This document shows, one piece after another, positions 35,101 to 44,619 of a stretch of 64,000 nucleotides of DNA. The stretch covers positions 1,178,001 to 1,242,000 of the forward strand of contig NZ_CP017946.1 in the NCBI RefSeq assembly GCF_003952665.1, written 5' to 3'. The DNA is from Bosea sp. Tri-49 (GTDB lineage Bacteria; Pseudomonadota; Alphaproteobacteria; Rhizobiales; Beijerinckiaceae). The notes below the pieces were generated by a model. That model saw only the letters and a program-made list of their open reading frames with translations. It made no database searches and was not told the DNA's origin. How positions within the stretch are numbered: position 1 is the first letter of the stretch; every line of letters starts with the position of its first letter. The translations under genes were made by a program, and so were the position numbers.

Positions 35101-37299
35101 TCAGCCCGTGCGAGCCTCGGCGCCGGCATGGGCCGGGCCTTCGGGCAGATTTGCCAGCAGGCCGAGCAGGGCGCGGTCATGCAGGACGACCATGCGCTCC
35201 TTCGGCTTAAGCCAGATCACTGCGTCCGCCACGGTCTCGGCGTCGATCAGCTTGGCCTGCGCAACAGCGCGGTCGGGCTCGATCTCGCCGCGACGGCGCG
35301 GCTGGACCTGCGGCAGCATCGCCTCGTGGGTCGCGCGCAGCATCGGGTCGGCATGGAGTGCGGCAAGCCCGTCGGCGTCGTCATGGCCGGCCTGCGCGAA
35401 CTCGGCCTGAAGCGCGTTGGCGCGCAGCGCGATCGCCGGCGGGTCGCCTTCCTCCGGCGTGATCAAGAGGCCGCGTCGCTTCAGCCAGAGCCCGAGCGCG
35501 AGGTTCCCGGACGCCCATGAGAGCGGGATCGCCAGGAGCAAGCCGACGATGGTGGGCGACATCCAAGCGAATAGCGAGGTCGCGATCATGAAGGCCGAGA
35601 GGCCGGCGACCAGGCCGAGCATTGTATGAGTGCGATGCCGGCGGACGATGTCCTTGTACGGGATTGAGCCGTCGTCACGCCGCTGCGGGTTCCAGCCGGT
35701 GTCGCGCCCAACCAGGATCTGGAAGACCGAGCCGGACTGGATCACCATCATGATCGGCGCGAAGAAGGCCGAGAACAGGATCTCCAGCAGCGCCGAGAGG
35801 GTGAGTCGGATGCCGCCGCCGCAAGCGCGGCGGAGCTTGCCGTCGAACAGCGTCAGCAAGAGTCCGAACAGTTTCGGCGCGAGCAGGATCGCCATGGTCA
35901 ACCCGAACAGGTTGAGCGCGCGTTCCGGGTCGAAGCGCGGCCAGATCGGGAAGAGCCTGAATTCTTCGGTGAAATACTCTGGCCTGGCGTAGTTGACCTG
36001 CAGCACGATCAGGATGCCGACCACGAGCTGCATCAGCCAGAAGGGCGAGGCGAGATACGCCATCATGCCGGTGGCGAAGTGCTGGCGGGTTGCTGTCAGC
36101 AGGCCCTTGGCGCCGATGACACGCGAGTGCTGCAGATTTCCCTGGCACCAACGCCGGTCGCGGGTGGCGATATCGATCAGCGAGGGCGGGCTCTCCTCGT
36201 AGGAACCAGTCAGGTCGGGCAGCATGTAGACCGACCAGCCGGCCCGCCGAATCAAAGCCGCTTCGACGAAGTCATGGCTGAGCACATGGCCGCCGAAGGG
36301 CGGCTTGCCCTTGAGGTCGGGCAGGCCACAATGGTCGGCGAAGGCCTTCGTCCGGATGATCGCGTTGTGGCCCCAATAGTTGCCGTCGCGGCCGGACCAG
36401 ATCGCAAGCCCGGTCGCGATCACCGGACCGTAGACCCGCGCCGCGAACTGCTGGAGGCGCGCGAAGAAGGTGTTGCGGTTGATGATCAGCGGCAGCGACT
36501 GGATGATGCCGGCGTCGGGATCGGCCTCCATCGCGGCGGCGAGACGCACGATACAGGTACCGGTCATCAGGCTGTCGGCGTCGAGCACGACCATCTGGGG
36601 GTAGTGGCCACCCCAGCGCGTGACGAAGTCGGCGATGTTGCCGGCCTTGCGATGATGGTTCTTCGGCCGGTGCCGGTAATAGATGCGGGCATCCGGCCCG
36701 AGCCGCTGACGCAGTGCCAGGAAGGCGCGCTCCTCCGCCACCCAGATGTCGGGATTGGTGGTGTCGGAGACGATGAAATAGTCGAAATGGGCGCCGAGCC
36801 CTGTCGCCTCTATCGATTCGCGGATCGCGGCCACTGCTGCGAACGTCCGTGCCGTCGATTCGTTGTAGATCGGCATGACCACGACGGTCTTCTGCGTCAG
36901 CGCCTCGGCGCGGGGGCTCTTCATAAGGCGCAGGAGCAGGGCGAAGAAGCCGAGGATGGCGCTGGTGAAGGCAAGCGCGATCCAGGAGAAGTTCACCGTG
37001 AAGAGGACGAGCAGCACGTACTGCAGGAAGGTCGTGCGGCTAACCGACACGACATTGTACATCTCCCAGGCACCGTAGGCAGTCAGCACCCAGGCGCCGC
37101 CGAAGACGAAGGCTCGCGCCAGCCAGGGCGTGCGCCAGGCGTTCGGCGCTGCCGGCTTGCGGGCTTCGGAGGCCTTCCAACTGCGGAAAGACTGCACCGG
37201 CATCTCCAGCCGGTTCTCGGGCGGCGTCGCCTCGACCGGCGCCGGGCAACTGGTCATGGGCTCGGTATCGCCCCGACGAGCAAGCGCGTCCACGGTCAC
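35101..37299 (-). CDS. mdoH: Osmoregulated periplasmic glucan glucosyltransferase MdoH/OpgH
   Basis: MdoH polymerises glucose from UDP-glucose and passes the glucan across the inner membrane. The family-2 glycosyltransferase domain has VVVMPIYNESTARTFAAV, YFIVSDTTNPDIW, VLDADSLMTGTCIVRL (DxD-like) and RDRRWCQGNLQHSRV (QxxRW-like, on the minus strand). Membrane helices lie near the N-terminus and in the C-terminal half. The GTG at 37299 overlaps the mdoG stop as GTGA and gives 732 aa; the ATG at 37257 (MTSCPAPV, 718 aa) is the alternative start. Second gene of the mdoGH operon. Confidence 0.93.
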   Translation of the reverse strand: MTVDALARRGDTEPMTSCPAPVEATPPENRLEMPVQSFRSWKASEARKPAAPNAWRTPWLARAFVFGGAWVLTAYGAWEMYNVVSVSRTTFLQYVLLVLFTVNFSWIALAFTSAILGFFALLLRLMKSPRAEALTQKTVVVMPIYNESTARTFAAVAAIRESIEATGLGAHFDYFIVSDTTNPDIWVAEERAFLALRQRLGPDARIYYRHRPKNHHRKAGNIADFVTRWGGHYPQMVVLDADSLMTGTCIVRLAAAMEADPDAGIIQSLPLIINRNTFFARLQQFAARVYGPVIATGLAIWSGRDGNYWGHNAIIRTKAFADHCGLPDLKGKPPFGGHVLSHDFVEAALIRRAGWSVYMLPDLTGSYEESPPSLIDIATRDRRWCQGNLQHSRVIGAKGLLTATRQHFATGMMAYLASPFWLMQLVVGILIVLQVNYARPEYFTEEFRLFPIWPRFDPERALNLFGLTMAILLAPKLFGLLLTLFDGKLRRACGGGIRLTLSALLEILFSAFFAPIMMVIQSGSVFQILVGRDTGWNPQRRDDGSIPYKDIVRRHRTHTMLGLVAGLSAFMIATSLFAWMSPTIVGLLLAIPLSWASGNLALGLWLKRRGLLITPEEGDPPAIALRANALQAEFAQAGHDDADGLAALHADPMLRATHEAMLPQVQPRRRGEIEPDRAVAQAKLIDAETVADAVIWLKPKERMVVLHDRALLGLLANLPEGPAHAGAEARTG

Positions 37300-38858
37300 C
37301 AGGTCCACCGGTTCAACAAGGTTTCCGAAGCCGGCTGGCCGCCGGCGTCGAGCACAAGTCGCAGCTCCGAGAGCGTCTCGCTGCCCGGATCGACTTCGAA
37401 GGCGACGCGCATCGTCCGGCGTTCCGGATAGGGCCAGAGACGCAGGTTCTGGATCGTGCCTGGAGTCGCTGTGACATTGGCGCGGATCGCTGCGACGAGT
37501 GCCGGGTCGCCGAGCCTTTCGCCGCTGAAATCGACGAGAAACCGGCGCCGGCGTGCCTGCGAGCCGCGGCCTTGCCTGATACGGGTCGCGATGGCGAGCG
37601 GCGGCCGCTCCGGAGGCTGCCAGCACCAAGCCTGGCGATAGGCGATCGTGGTCTCGCTGCCGGCGGCGATCGGCTGGCGCGGCCGCCAATAGCTGATGAT
37701 GTTGTCGTTGAGCTCGGATTCGCTGGGTATCTCGATGAGCTGCACCGAGCCCGGTCCCCACTCGCCGAGCGGCTCCATCCAGACGCTCGGCCTGAGCTCG
37801 AAGCGTTGATCATCGTCGACGAAGGCGTTCGGGTCGCGCTCGCGCTGAATCAGCCCGAAGCCGCGCGGATTGGAGTCCTGGAAAGAGGAAACTTGCAGGT
37901 TGGCGGGGTTGCTGACGGGGCGGTAGATCCATTCGCCGTTGCCGGTGAACATCTGGACGCCTGAAACCTCATGGACAGCCGGCCGCAGATCATCGAAGCC
38001 GCGCCGGCTTTGCGGGCCGGAGAGGTAGGTGCCCATCACGCAGCCGAAGCCGACATGGTCGAGATTGGCACGGGCGAACAGCGTCATCTCGACATCGACC
38101 AAGGTGATGTCGCCAGGCCGCAACGTCATCCGCACAGCGCCCGTGACGCTCTCGGAGTCGAGTAGCGCATGGATGACGAGCACGCCGGCGGCCGGGCTCG
38201 GCCGCTCGATCCAGTAGGCACGGAAGAACGGGATCTCCTCGCCGCGCTGTTCGCCCGGCCGCAGGATCAGGGCGCGGGCCATCGCGCCGAAATTCTGGCC
38301 GCGCGCCAGCGAACGGAAGAAGGTCGCGCCCTGGAAGAGCGCGAGTTCATAGGGACGTTCCAGCCCGGCGGAGACGCGGAAGCCAGAGAACTGCAGGTCT
38401 GCACCCGCAGGAGGCGGCGCCACGCGGCCATAGTTGAACTTGCCGGGATCGAATGCGACGCGTCTGACGACATCGTCCTCGACCGTGAACAGGCTGACCG
38501 GCGAAGAAAAAACGTAGCCGCGGTGCAGCGGCTCGACGGTGAAGCCGCGATTCTCTCCCGCCCAGATCATGCCGGAGGGCTGCGCCCGGATGCCGACATA
38601 CTGATCGAAGGGCAGGGTGGCGTAGCCTTCGGGCAAATCGGTCGCGAGGAGCGGCACCATCGGCCGGCGCGAGAGCACGCGGGCGGCCTCGATCACGAGC
38701 GCGGGATCGAAGCGCTGTCCCTCGGCGATCACCGATTGCACCAGCCCGGCCCAGCTCGTCTGGGCCTGCGCCGCCGCAGGGCCGACGGCAAACCGCTGCG
38801 CAATGGCGCCGGTTGCTGCAAGGCTCAAAAATCGACGGCGATTCAAGGATTTCGACAT
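37296..38858 (-). CDS. mdoG: Periplasmic glucan biosynthesis protein MdoG/OpgG, Tat-exported
   Basis: MdoG is the periplasmic protein needed to build branched osmoregulated glucans. The start at 38858 gives 520 aa with a twin-arginine signal (LNRRRFLSLAATG) and an AAAQAQ cleavage region, as in OpgD-type exports. Family segments are YATLPFDQYVGIRAQPSGMIW, VSLFTVEDDVVRRVAFDPGKFNY, QDSNPRGFGLIQRERD and RPSVWMEPLGEWGPGSVQLIEIP. It overlaps mdoH by 4 nt, so the pair is coupled. The closest named relative could be OpgD rather than OpgG. Confidence 0.92.
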   Translation of the reverse strand: MSKSLNRRRFLSLAATGAIAQRFAVGPAAAQAQTSWAGLVQSVIAEGQRFDPALVIEAARVLSRRPMVPLLATDLPEGYATLPFDQYVGIRAQPSGMIWAGENRGFTVEPLHRGYVFSSPVSLFTVEDDVVRRVAFDPGKFNYGRVAPPPAGADLQFSGFRVSAGLERPYELALFQGATFFRSLARGQNFGAMARALILRPGEQRGEEIPFFRAYWIERPSPAAGVLVIHALLDSESVTGAVRMTLRPGDITLVDVEMTLFARANLDHVGFGCVMGTYLSGPQSRRGFDDLRPAVHEVSGVQMFTGNGEWIYRPVSNPANLQVSSFQDSNPRGFGLIQRERDPNAFVDDDQRFELRPSVWMEPLGEWGPGSVQLIEIPSESELNDNIISYWRPRQPIAAGSETTIAYRQAWCWQPPERPPLAIATRIRQGRGSQARRRRFLVDFSGERLGDPALVAAIRANVTATPGTIQNLRLWPYPERRTMRVAFEVDPGSETLSELRLVLDAGGQPASETLLNRWTW

Positions 38859-39161
38859 CAGGTCCAACTTGGGCCGGCAAAGCTCTGCCGCCATGCGCTT
38901 CTAGAGCATTTCGCGCGGCGCTGAAAAGCGTGGTGCAAGGCCAAAGGCGAAAAAAGGGAAGCCATGCATGCAGGAATGCCATGCCGAAAACGAAGCCGCG
39001 CCAGATTGCTCGCTTGGAGCCGGCGCGATGGCGCATCGTCCGTTGGGCTTTGCCAAATCCGCTCGCTATCGGCTATCCACCGCCGGTGCGGTATCCGCCG
39101 CGCCCGGGACGACGGCCGGTCATGGCCGCGTTTCCTCTGACGAGCATGTGACAGGACGATC

Positions 39162-40526
39162 ATGACGGAAATGCAGCCCGCCCGGACTTGCCTCGCCATC
39201 GTGCTGGCGGCAGGCGAGGGGACCCGGATGAAGTCGGCGCGGCCCAAGGTGCTGCACGAGGTGGCAGGCCGCTCGCTGCTCGGCCATGCCCTGGCTGCGG
39301 TCGCGGCCGCCGGTGCCGATGCGCTCGCCGTGGTGATCGGGCCTGACCGACCCGATGTCGAGGCAGAGGTGAAGAAGCACGCGCCGCACGCCGCGGTCTT
39401 CGTCCAGAGCGAGCGCAGGGGCACGGCGCACGCAGTGCTCGCGGCCCGCGGGAGCCTGGTCGACACGCATGACGACGTGCTGGTCGCCTTCGCCGACACA
39501 CCGCTGGTACGCCCCGAAACCTTCGTCGACCTGCGCAAGGCCCTTCATGGCGGCGCTGCCGTCGCTGCGCTGGGCTTCGAGGCGCGCAAACCGAACGGTT
39601 ATGGCCGCTTCGTTACGCAGGGCGGCGAACTGCAGGCGATCGTAGAGGACAAGGATGCAGACAAGGCGACTCGGGCGATCACGCTTTGCAATGCCGGGCT
39701 GATGGCGCTCGACGGCAGGAAGGCGCTCGCCATCCTCGACGCGATCAGCTGCGACAATGCGCAGAACGAATACTACCTGACCGACGCCGTCGCGGTGGCG
39801 CGCGCGCAGGGCCTGAAGGCCGTCGCCCAGGTCGCGCCGGAGGCCGAGGTACAGGGCGTCAACGACCGGTCCCAACTGGCAACGGTCGAGGCCGATTTCC
39901 AGCACCACAAGCGTCTGGAGGTGATGCTGGCCGGCGCCACGCTGGTCGCGCCCGAGACGGTGTTCTTCAGCCATGATACGCAGATCGGGCGCGATGTCGT
40001 GATCGAACCCAACGTCGTCTTCGGCCCCGGCGTACGGGTCGCGGACAACGCCGTCATCCACGCCTTCTCGCATCTGGAGGGGGCCAGCGTCGGGCCGAGC
40101 GCCTCGATCGGCCCCTACGCCCGTTTGCGGCCGGGTGCGGACCTGGCCAGGGGCGTCAGGGTCGGTAACTTCGTCGAGATCAAGGCGGCGGTGATCGGCG
40201 AGGGCGCCAAGGTCAATCACCTCACCTATATCGGCGATGCCGAGATCGGTGCGAACGCCAATATCGGCGCCGGCACGATCACCTGTAATTACGACGGCTT
40301 CTTCAAGTCGAAGACGATCATCGGGGAAGGCGCCTTCATCGGCTCGAACTCGGCGCTGGTCGCGCCGGTGACGATCGGGGCGGGTGCCTATGTCGGTTCG
40401 GGCTCGGTGATCACCCGCGACGTTCAGCCCGATGCGCTCGCCGTGGCGCGGGGCCGTCAGATGGAGCGCGAAGGCTGGGCTTCGGCGTTCCGGGCCGCCG
40501 CACAGGCCCGAAAGGCCAGGCAATAG
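39162..40526 (+). CDS. glmU: Bifunctional UDP-N-acetylglucosamine diphosphorylase / glucosamine-1-phosphate N-acetyltransferase
   Basis: GlmU acetylates glucosamine-1-phosphate and then couples it to UTP, giving UDP-GlcNAc for peptidoglycan and LPS. The uridyltransferase motif [16 protein letters not shown] spans residues 15-30. The C-terminal left-handed beta-helix (from about residue 255) has many hexapeptide repeats, with the acetyltransferase segment [21 protein letters not shown] and [18 protein letters not shown]. The total of 454 aa is normal. It precedes glmS on the same strand by 108 nt, so the pair supplies the whole UDP-GlcNAc branch. Confidence 0.97.
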   Translation: MTEMQPARTCLAIVLAAGEGTRMKSARPKVLHEVAGRSLLGHALAAVAAAGADALAVVIGPDRPDVEAEVKKHAPHAAVFVQSERRGTAHAVLAARGSLVDTHDDVLVAFADTPLVRPETFVDLRKALHGGAAVAALGFEARKPNGYGRFVTQGGELQAIVEDKDADKATRAITLCNAGLMALDGRKALAILDAISCDNAQNEYYLTDAVAVARAQGLKAVAQVAPEAEVQGVNDRSQLATVEADFQHHKRLEVMLAGATLVAPETVFFSHDTQIGRDVVIEPNVVFGPGVRVADNAVIHAFSHLEGASVGPSASIGPYARLRPGADLARGVRVGNFVEIKAAVIGEGAKVNHLTYIGDAEIGANANIGAGTITCNYDGFFKSKTIIGEGAFIGSNSALVAPVTIGAGAYVGSGSVITRDVQPDALAVARGRQMEREGWASAFRAAAQARKARQ

Positions 40527-40634
40527 GCGATTTGCTGGGTATTTCGTTCATAGTTCGACATTCAACGTGATTTCGCATTCGCCGGCTCGCAGATTATGGA
40601 GATGCGCATCGACATCAACGGGTGAGGCACATCC

Positions 40635-42461
40635 ATGTGCGGGATCGTGGGCATTCTCGGCAAACAGGCCGTCGCAGGTCAGGTCGTCGAGGCGCTTCGG
40701 CGGCTCGAATATCGCGGCTATGATTCCGCCGGCGTCGCGACGCTCGAAGGCGGCCGGCTCAGCCGCCGCCGCGCCGAGGGCAAGCTCAAGAATCTCGAAG
40801 TGCGCCTGTCCAACGAGCCGCTCGGGGGCCTGATCGGCATTGGCCACACGCGCTGGGCGACGCATGGCAAGCCGACCGAGACCAACGCCCATCCGCACGC
40901 AACGGAGAAGCTGGCGGTCGTCCATAACGGCATCATCGAGAACTTCCGCGAGCTCAAGGCCGAGCTCGAGGCGGACGGCCATATCTTTTCGAGCGAGACC
41001 GACACCGAGGTCATCGCCCATCTCGTCACCCGCGAGCTCGACCGCGGTAAGGATCCTGTCGCAGCAGTCGGGGCTTCGCTGCCGCATCTGCGCGGCGCGT
41101 TTGCGCTCGCTTTCCTGTTCGAAGGGCAGGAAGACCTGCTGATCGGCGCCCGCAAGGGCTCGCCGCTGGCGGTCGGCCTCGGCGACGGCGAGATGTATCT
41201 CGGCTCGGACGCGCTGGCGCTGGCGCCCTTCACCAATCTGATCGCCTATCTCGACGAGGGCGACTGGGTGGTGCTGAACCGCAAGGGTGCGACCTTTTAC
41301 GACGCCGAAGGGAGCCAAGTCGATCGCCGCGCCCAGCGCGTCGCGGCCGGCGCCTTTCTGGTCGAGAAGGGCAACCATCACCACTTCATGGCCAAGGAGA
41401 TCTACGAGCAGCCGGAAGTGGTCGGCCATACGCTGACGCATTATGTCGACATGGCGAATGGTGTGACGCGGCTGCCTTTCGAGACGCCATTCGACTGGAA
41501 GAACCTGTCGCGCCTCTCCGTCTCGGCCTGTGGCACCGCCTATTATGCCGGGCTCACCGCCAAATACTGGTTCGAGAAGCTGGCGCGCCTGCCGGTCGAG
41601 ATCGATGTCGCCTCGGAGTTCCGCTATCGCGAGGCGCCGCTGCCGGCGAACGGGCTCGCGCTCTTCGTCTCGCAATCGGGTGAGACGGCCGACACACTCG
41701 CCTGCCTGCGTTATGCCCGTCAGGAAGGCCAGCACGTCATGTCGGTCGTCAACGTGCCGACCTCGACGATCGCTCGCGAGAGCGATGTCGTCGCCCCGAC
41801 GCTGGCCGGCCCCGAGATCGGCGTTGCCTCGACCAAGGCCTTTACCTGCCAGCTGACAGCACTCGCCGGCCTCGCCATCGCCGCCGCCCGTGCCCGCGGT
41901 ACGCTCTCGGCCGAGCAGGAGGCGCGTTACGTCCAGGAGCTGATCGCACTGCCAGGTCTGATGGCCCAGGCGCTGACGCTCGAACCCGAGATCGAGAAGC
42001 TTGCCCGCAAGCTCTCCAGGGCGCGCGACGTGCTCTATCTTGGCCGCGGCACCGCTTTCCCGCTAGCGCTGGAAGGCGCGCTGAAGCTCAAGGAAATCAG
42101 CTACATCCACGCCGAAGGTTATCCGGCTGGCGAGCTCAAGCATGGTCCGATCGCACTGATCGACGAGGACATGCCAGTCATCGTCATCGCCCCGCATGAT
42201 GCGCTCTTCGAGAAGACCGCCTCGAACATGCAGGAGGTCGCGGCGCGTGGCGGCCGGATCATCCTGATCACCGACGCCAAGGGCGCTGCCGAAGCCGGGA
42301 TCGTGCCGGAGGCGACGATCATCATGCCGGAGATGGATCCGCTGTTCGCGCCGATCGTCTATGCGGTGCCGATCCAGATGATCGCCTACCAGACGGCCGT
42401 CTTCATGGGCAAGGACGTCGATCAGCCGCGCAATCTGGCGAAGTCGGTCACCGTCGAGTGA
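40635..42461 (+). CDS. glmS: Glutamine--fructose-6-phosphate aminotransferase (isomerizing)
   Basis: GlmS makes glucosamine-6-phosphate from fructose-6-phosphate and glutamine. The N-terminal nucleophile domain begins MCGIVGILGK (Cys2 after Met removal), with GHTRWATHG. The two SIS domains follow, including LFVSQSGETADTLACLR and the ending PRNLAKSVTVE. It is 608 aa. The upstream 108 nt shows no glmS ribozyme. A palindromic element at 42478-42523 follows. Confidence 0.98.
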   Translation: MCGIVGILGKQAVAGQVVEALRRLEYRGYDSAGVATLEGGRLSRRRAEGKLKNLEVRLSNEPLGGLIGIGHTRWATHGKPTETNAHPHATEKLAVVHNGIIENFRELKAELEADGHIFSSETDTEVIAHLVTRELDRGKDPVAAVGASLPHLRGAFALAFLFEGQEDLLIGARKGSPLAVGLGDGEMYLGSDALALAPFTNLIAYLDEGDWVVLNRKGATFYDAEGSQVDRRAQRVAAGAFLVEKGNHHHFMAKEIYEQPEVVGHTLTHYVDMANGVTRLPFETPFDWKNLSRLSVSACGTAYYAGLTAKYWFEKLARLPVEIDVASEFRYREAPLPANGLALFVSQSGETADTLACLRYARQEGQHVMSVVNVPTSTIARESDVVAPTLAGPEIGVASTKAFTCQLTALAGLAIAAARARGTLSAEQEARYVQELIALPGLMAQALTLEPEIEKLARKLSRARDVLYLGRGTAFPLALEGALKLKEISYIHAEGYPAGELKHGPIALIDEDMPVIVIAPHDALFEKTASNMQEVAARGGRIILITDAKGAAEAGIVPEATIIMPEMDPLFAPIVYAVPIQMIAYQTAVFMGKDVDQPRNLAKSVTVE

Positions 42462-42477
42462 TCTCGTCTTCAATGTC

Positions 42478-42523
42478 GCATCAGGTTGCTCCGAAAAGTG
42501 GATTCCACTTTTCGGCCCGATGC
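42478..42523. repeat. Short palindromic element after glmS
   Basis: CCGAAAAGTGGA (42491-42502) and TCCACTTTTCGG (42504-42515) are perfect complements around one base, and GCATC/GATGC (42478-42482, 42519-42523) extend the symmetry. I recall similar CCGAAAAGTGG palindromes scattered in other Hyphomicrobiales genomes. It lies between the convergent ends of glmS and the DUF454 gene, where it may serve as a two-way terminator or 3' stabiliser; there is no clean T-run. Confidence 0.65.
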
Positions 42524-42921
42524 TAGTCCGGCTCCGGCCGGCTCGCGACATAGGTGCCGGCCGCGATCAGGCCCGCGCCGCTCAGCCAGAGCGCGATCGG
42601 CGGCGCGTCGATCAGCGCCACGATGACGAAGCTCAGCAGCATCGAGCCGCAAGCGACGTATTTCGTCCTGCGGGCGATCGCGCCCGTCTGCCGCCAGCGA
42701 ACCAGCTGCGGGCCGAGCCGGGGATGATTGATCAGCCAGCTCTCGAAGCGCGGTGAGGAGCGCGAGAAGCACCAGGCGGCGGCGATCAGGAAGACCGTGC
42801 CCGGCATCATCGGCAGGATCAGCCCGACGATGCCGAGCACCGTGCACAGCCAACCGGCCGCGAGATAAAGTGGCCGATGCCAGCGACGCTGCTGTCTGAA
42901 TGGTTCGGGCACGGGGCTCAT
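42523..42921 (-). CDS. DUF454 (YbaN-like) inner membrane protein
   Basis: A 132-aa membrane protein. RPLYLAAGWLCTVLGIVGLILPMMPGTVFLIAAAWCFSRSSPRFESWLINHPRLGP is the DUF454 core, with two N-terminal helices joined by the LPMMPGT turn, and two more helices after residue 85. The function is unknown in the family. It converges on glmS, and its TAG stop touches the last base of the palindrome there. Divergent from the DUF502 gene. Confidence 0.9.
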   Translation of the reverse strand: MSPVPEPFRQQRRWHRPLYLAAGWLCTVLGIVGLILPMMPGTVFLIAAAWCFSRSSPRFESWLINHPRLGPQLVRWRQTGAIARRTKYVACGSMLLSFVIVALIDAPPIALWLSGAGLIAAGTYVASRPEPD

Positions 42922-43022
42922 CGACGAATCGGGGGCTAGCCAGCGGCTGCCGCTCGGCTATCGTCCGATAGTGCGGCGCAACGTAATGAAGCCGCAAGAG
43001 CGGCCGGAGTCCTGGATCGTCG

Positions 43023-43715
43023 ATGAACGCTCGCATGCCCGATCCGCGCCTCGTCGTTCAGACGGATCTGCTGCGGCCGACCTTCGGTACCAGGCTCAGG
43101 CGCTATTTCCTGACCGGACTGGTGCTGGCGGCGCCGCTCGCCATCACCGCCTCGGTAACCTGGTGGTTCATCAACCTGGTCGATGGGATGGTGAAGCCGC
43201 TGGTGCCGGCCCAGTTCTGGCCCGAGAACCATTTGCCATTCCCGCTGCCGGGCTTCGGCTTGATCATCGCGCTGATCGGCCTGACGGTGATCGGCTTCTT
43301 CGCCGCAAACCTCGTCGGGCGCACGCTGATCGGCGCCGGGGAGTCGATCCTCGACCGCATGCCGGTGGTGCGAGGCCTGTACAAGGGCGTGAAACAGGTC
43401 TTCGAGACGATCTTCTCCCAGTCGGGCACCTCGTTCCGCAAGGTCGGAATGGTGCAGTTCCCTCAGCCGGGGATGTGGTCGATCGTCTTCATCGCGCAGG
43501 AGGCGGCGCCCGATATCGCCTCCAAGCTGCCCGATGGTGAGGAGCAGATCGGCGTCTTCCTGCCCTGCACGCCGAACCCGACGACCGGTTTCTTCTTCTA
43601 CCTGCCGCGGCGGGAGGTGGTGGAGCTGACGATTTCGGTCGAGGACGGCGCAAAGTTGATCATGTCCGCCGGGCTGATCCAGCCCGGCCAGCCCATGTCC
43701 GACGGGGCGAAATAG
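43023..43715 (+). CDS. DUF502 family membrane protein
   Basis: A 230-aa protein with two membrane helices (about residues 30-50, YFLTGLVLAAPLAITASVTWW, and about 80-100, FGLIIALIGLTVIGFFAANLV) followed by a conserved soluble domain: VRGLYKGVKQVFETI, FRKVGMVQFPQPGMWSIVFI and IGVFLPCTPNPTTGFFFYLPR. DUF502 has no settled function; plant relatives act in membrane trafficking. It often lies near recG in alphaproteobacteria, as here (recG is 2.4 kb away). Convergent with the AraC gene (1-nt gap). Confidence 0.9.
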   Translation: MNARMPDPRLVVQTDLLRPTFGTRLRRYFLTGLVLAAPLAITASVTWWFINLVDGMVKPLVPAQFWPENHLPFPLPGFGLIIALIGLTVIGFFAANLVGRTLIGAGESILDRMPVVRGLYKGVKQVFETIFSQSGTSFRKVGMVQFPQPGMWSIVFIAQEAAPDIASKLPDGEEQIGVFLPCTPNPTTGFFFYLPRREVVELTISVEDGAKLIMSAGLIQPGQPMSDGAK

Positions 43716-43716
43716 C

Positions 43717-44550
43717 TCAGCTCTTCAGCGGCACCCAGATCTCGACGATGCCGTTGCCGGTCGCACCGTCGAAGCGTTGGTCCATGCGCTCGAGCGTCAC
43801 GCCCATCGCCGGCTCGCGGCCCGATTTCGGCAGCCAGTCGCGCCAGATCGCCTCATAAGTCTGCTTGATGCCGGTGATGTGGCCGCTGTGCTCGAAGACG
43901 GCGCAGCGCTGCTCCGGCACGCTCAATCGTGCGAACTCGTCGGGCAGCTCACTGAAGGACGTGACCTCGGCGCCGGCGATGTAGTCGAAGGCGCCAAGAT
44001 CGTCGCAATTATAGCTCGCGCCATAAGCGACATAGCCCTTCTGGCCGGGGATATGGCCGAAATGCGGGACGATCTTCTGCCACAGCAAAGGGATGCCTTG
44101 CGTGTTGTCGACCGAGAAATGGCCGTTGAAGCCGGCGATCAGGATCGGTTTGCTGGTGACGAGGCGCGGCTCGGCGAGGGGAATTCGGGTTGCGGCGTGC
44201 ATGGACAGAGGCTCCACGAGAGCAAGGGAGGAGAGGTCGCGCCTGGCGCGCAGCTCTTCCGGCGTGAGGCCGAACTGCTCGCGGAAGGCGCGGGTGAAGG
44301 CCTCGTGAGAGCCATAGCCCCAGTCGAGCGCGACCTGGAGGATGTCGGGCGCACCATCAGCGAGCTGGCGCGCCGCTTCCGAAAGCCGGCGCTCGCGCAC
44401 ATAGCGCATCACCGAGCGGCCGGTCGCCACGCCGAAGGCGCGGCTGAGATGGAAGCGCGAGACGCCGCTGACCTCAGCGATCTCGTCGAGCGAGAGCTCG
44501 GAGGCGAAGCGGCTTTCGATGCACCAGAGGGCTTTCTTGATCGGGTCCAT
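43717..44550 (-). CDS. AraC family regulator with GyrI-like effector domain
   Basis: A 277-aa regulator with two helix-turn-helix units at the N-terminus (LDEIAEVSGVSRFHLSRAFGVATG and DILQVALDWGYGSHEAFTRAFREQFGLTPEELR) and a C-terminal GyrI-like/SOUL-type ligand domain (RLVTSKPILIAGFNGHF through GIVEIWVPLK). This is the layout of Rob/TetD-like regulators that sense small hydrophobic compounds. The targets are unknown. It lies between DUF502 (convergent) and lysR, without an obvious partner operon. Confidence 0.9.
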   Translation of the reverse strand: MDPIKKALWCIESRFASELSLDEIAEVSGVSRFHLSRAFGVATGRSVMRYVRERRLSEAARQLADGAPDILQVALDWGYGSHEAFTRAFREQFGLTPEELRARRDLSSLALVEPLSMHAATRIPLAEPRLVTSKPILIAGFNGHFSVDNTQGIPLLWQKIVPHFGHIPGQKGYVAYGASYNCDDLGAFDYIAGAEVTSFSELPDEFARLSVPEQRCAVFEHSGHITGIKQTYEAIWRDWLPKSGREPAMGVTLERMDQRFDGATGNGIVEIWVPLKS

Positions 44551-44619
44551 GGCTCACTCACGAAACGCCGGCACCATGGCGGAGGCAAGACGGGCGCGCT
44601 TGATCGGGATTGCTGTCGC

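Noticed and set aside
40527..40634. glmS ribozyme in the glmU-glmS gap
   Set aside because: The gap is only 108 nt and shows none of the ribozyme pseudoknot pattern; the ribozyme is mainly a Gram-positive feature.
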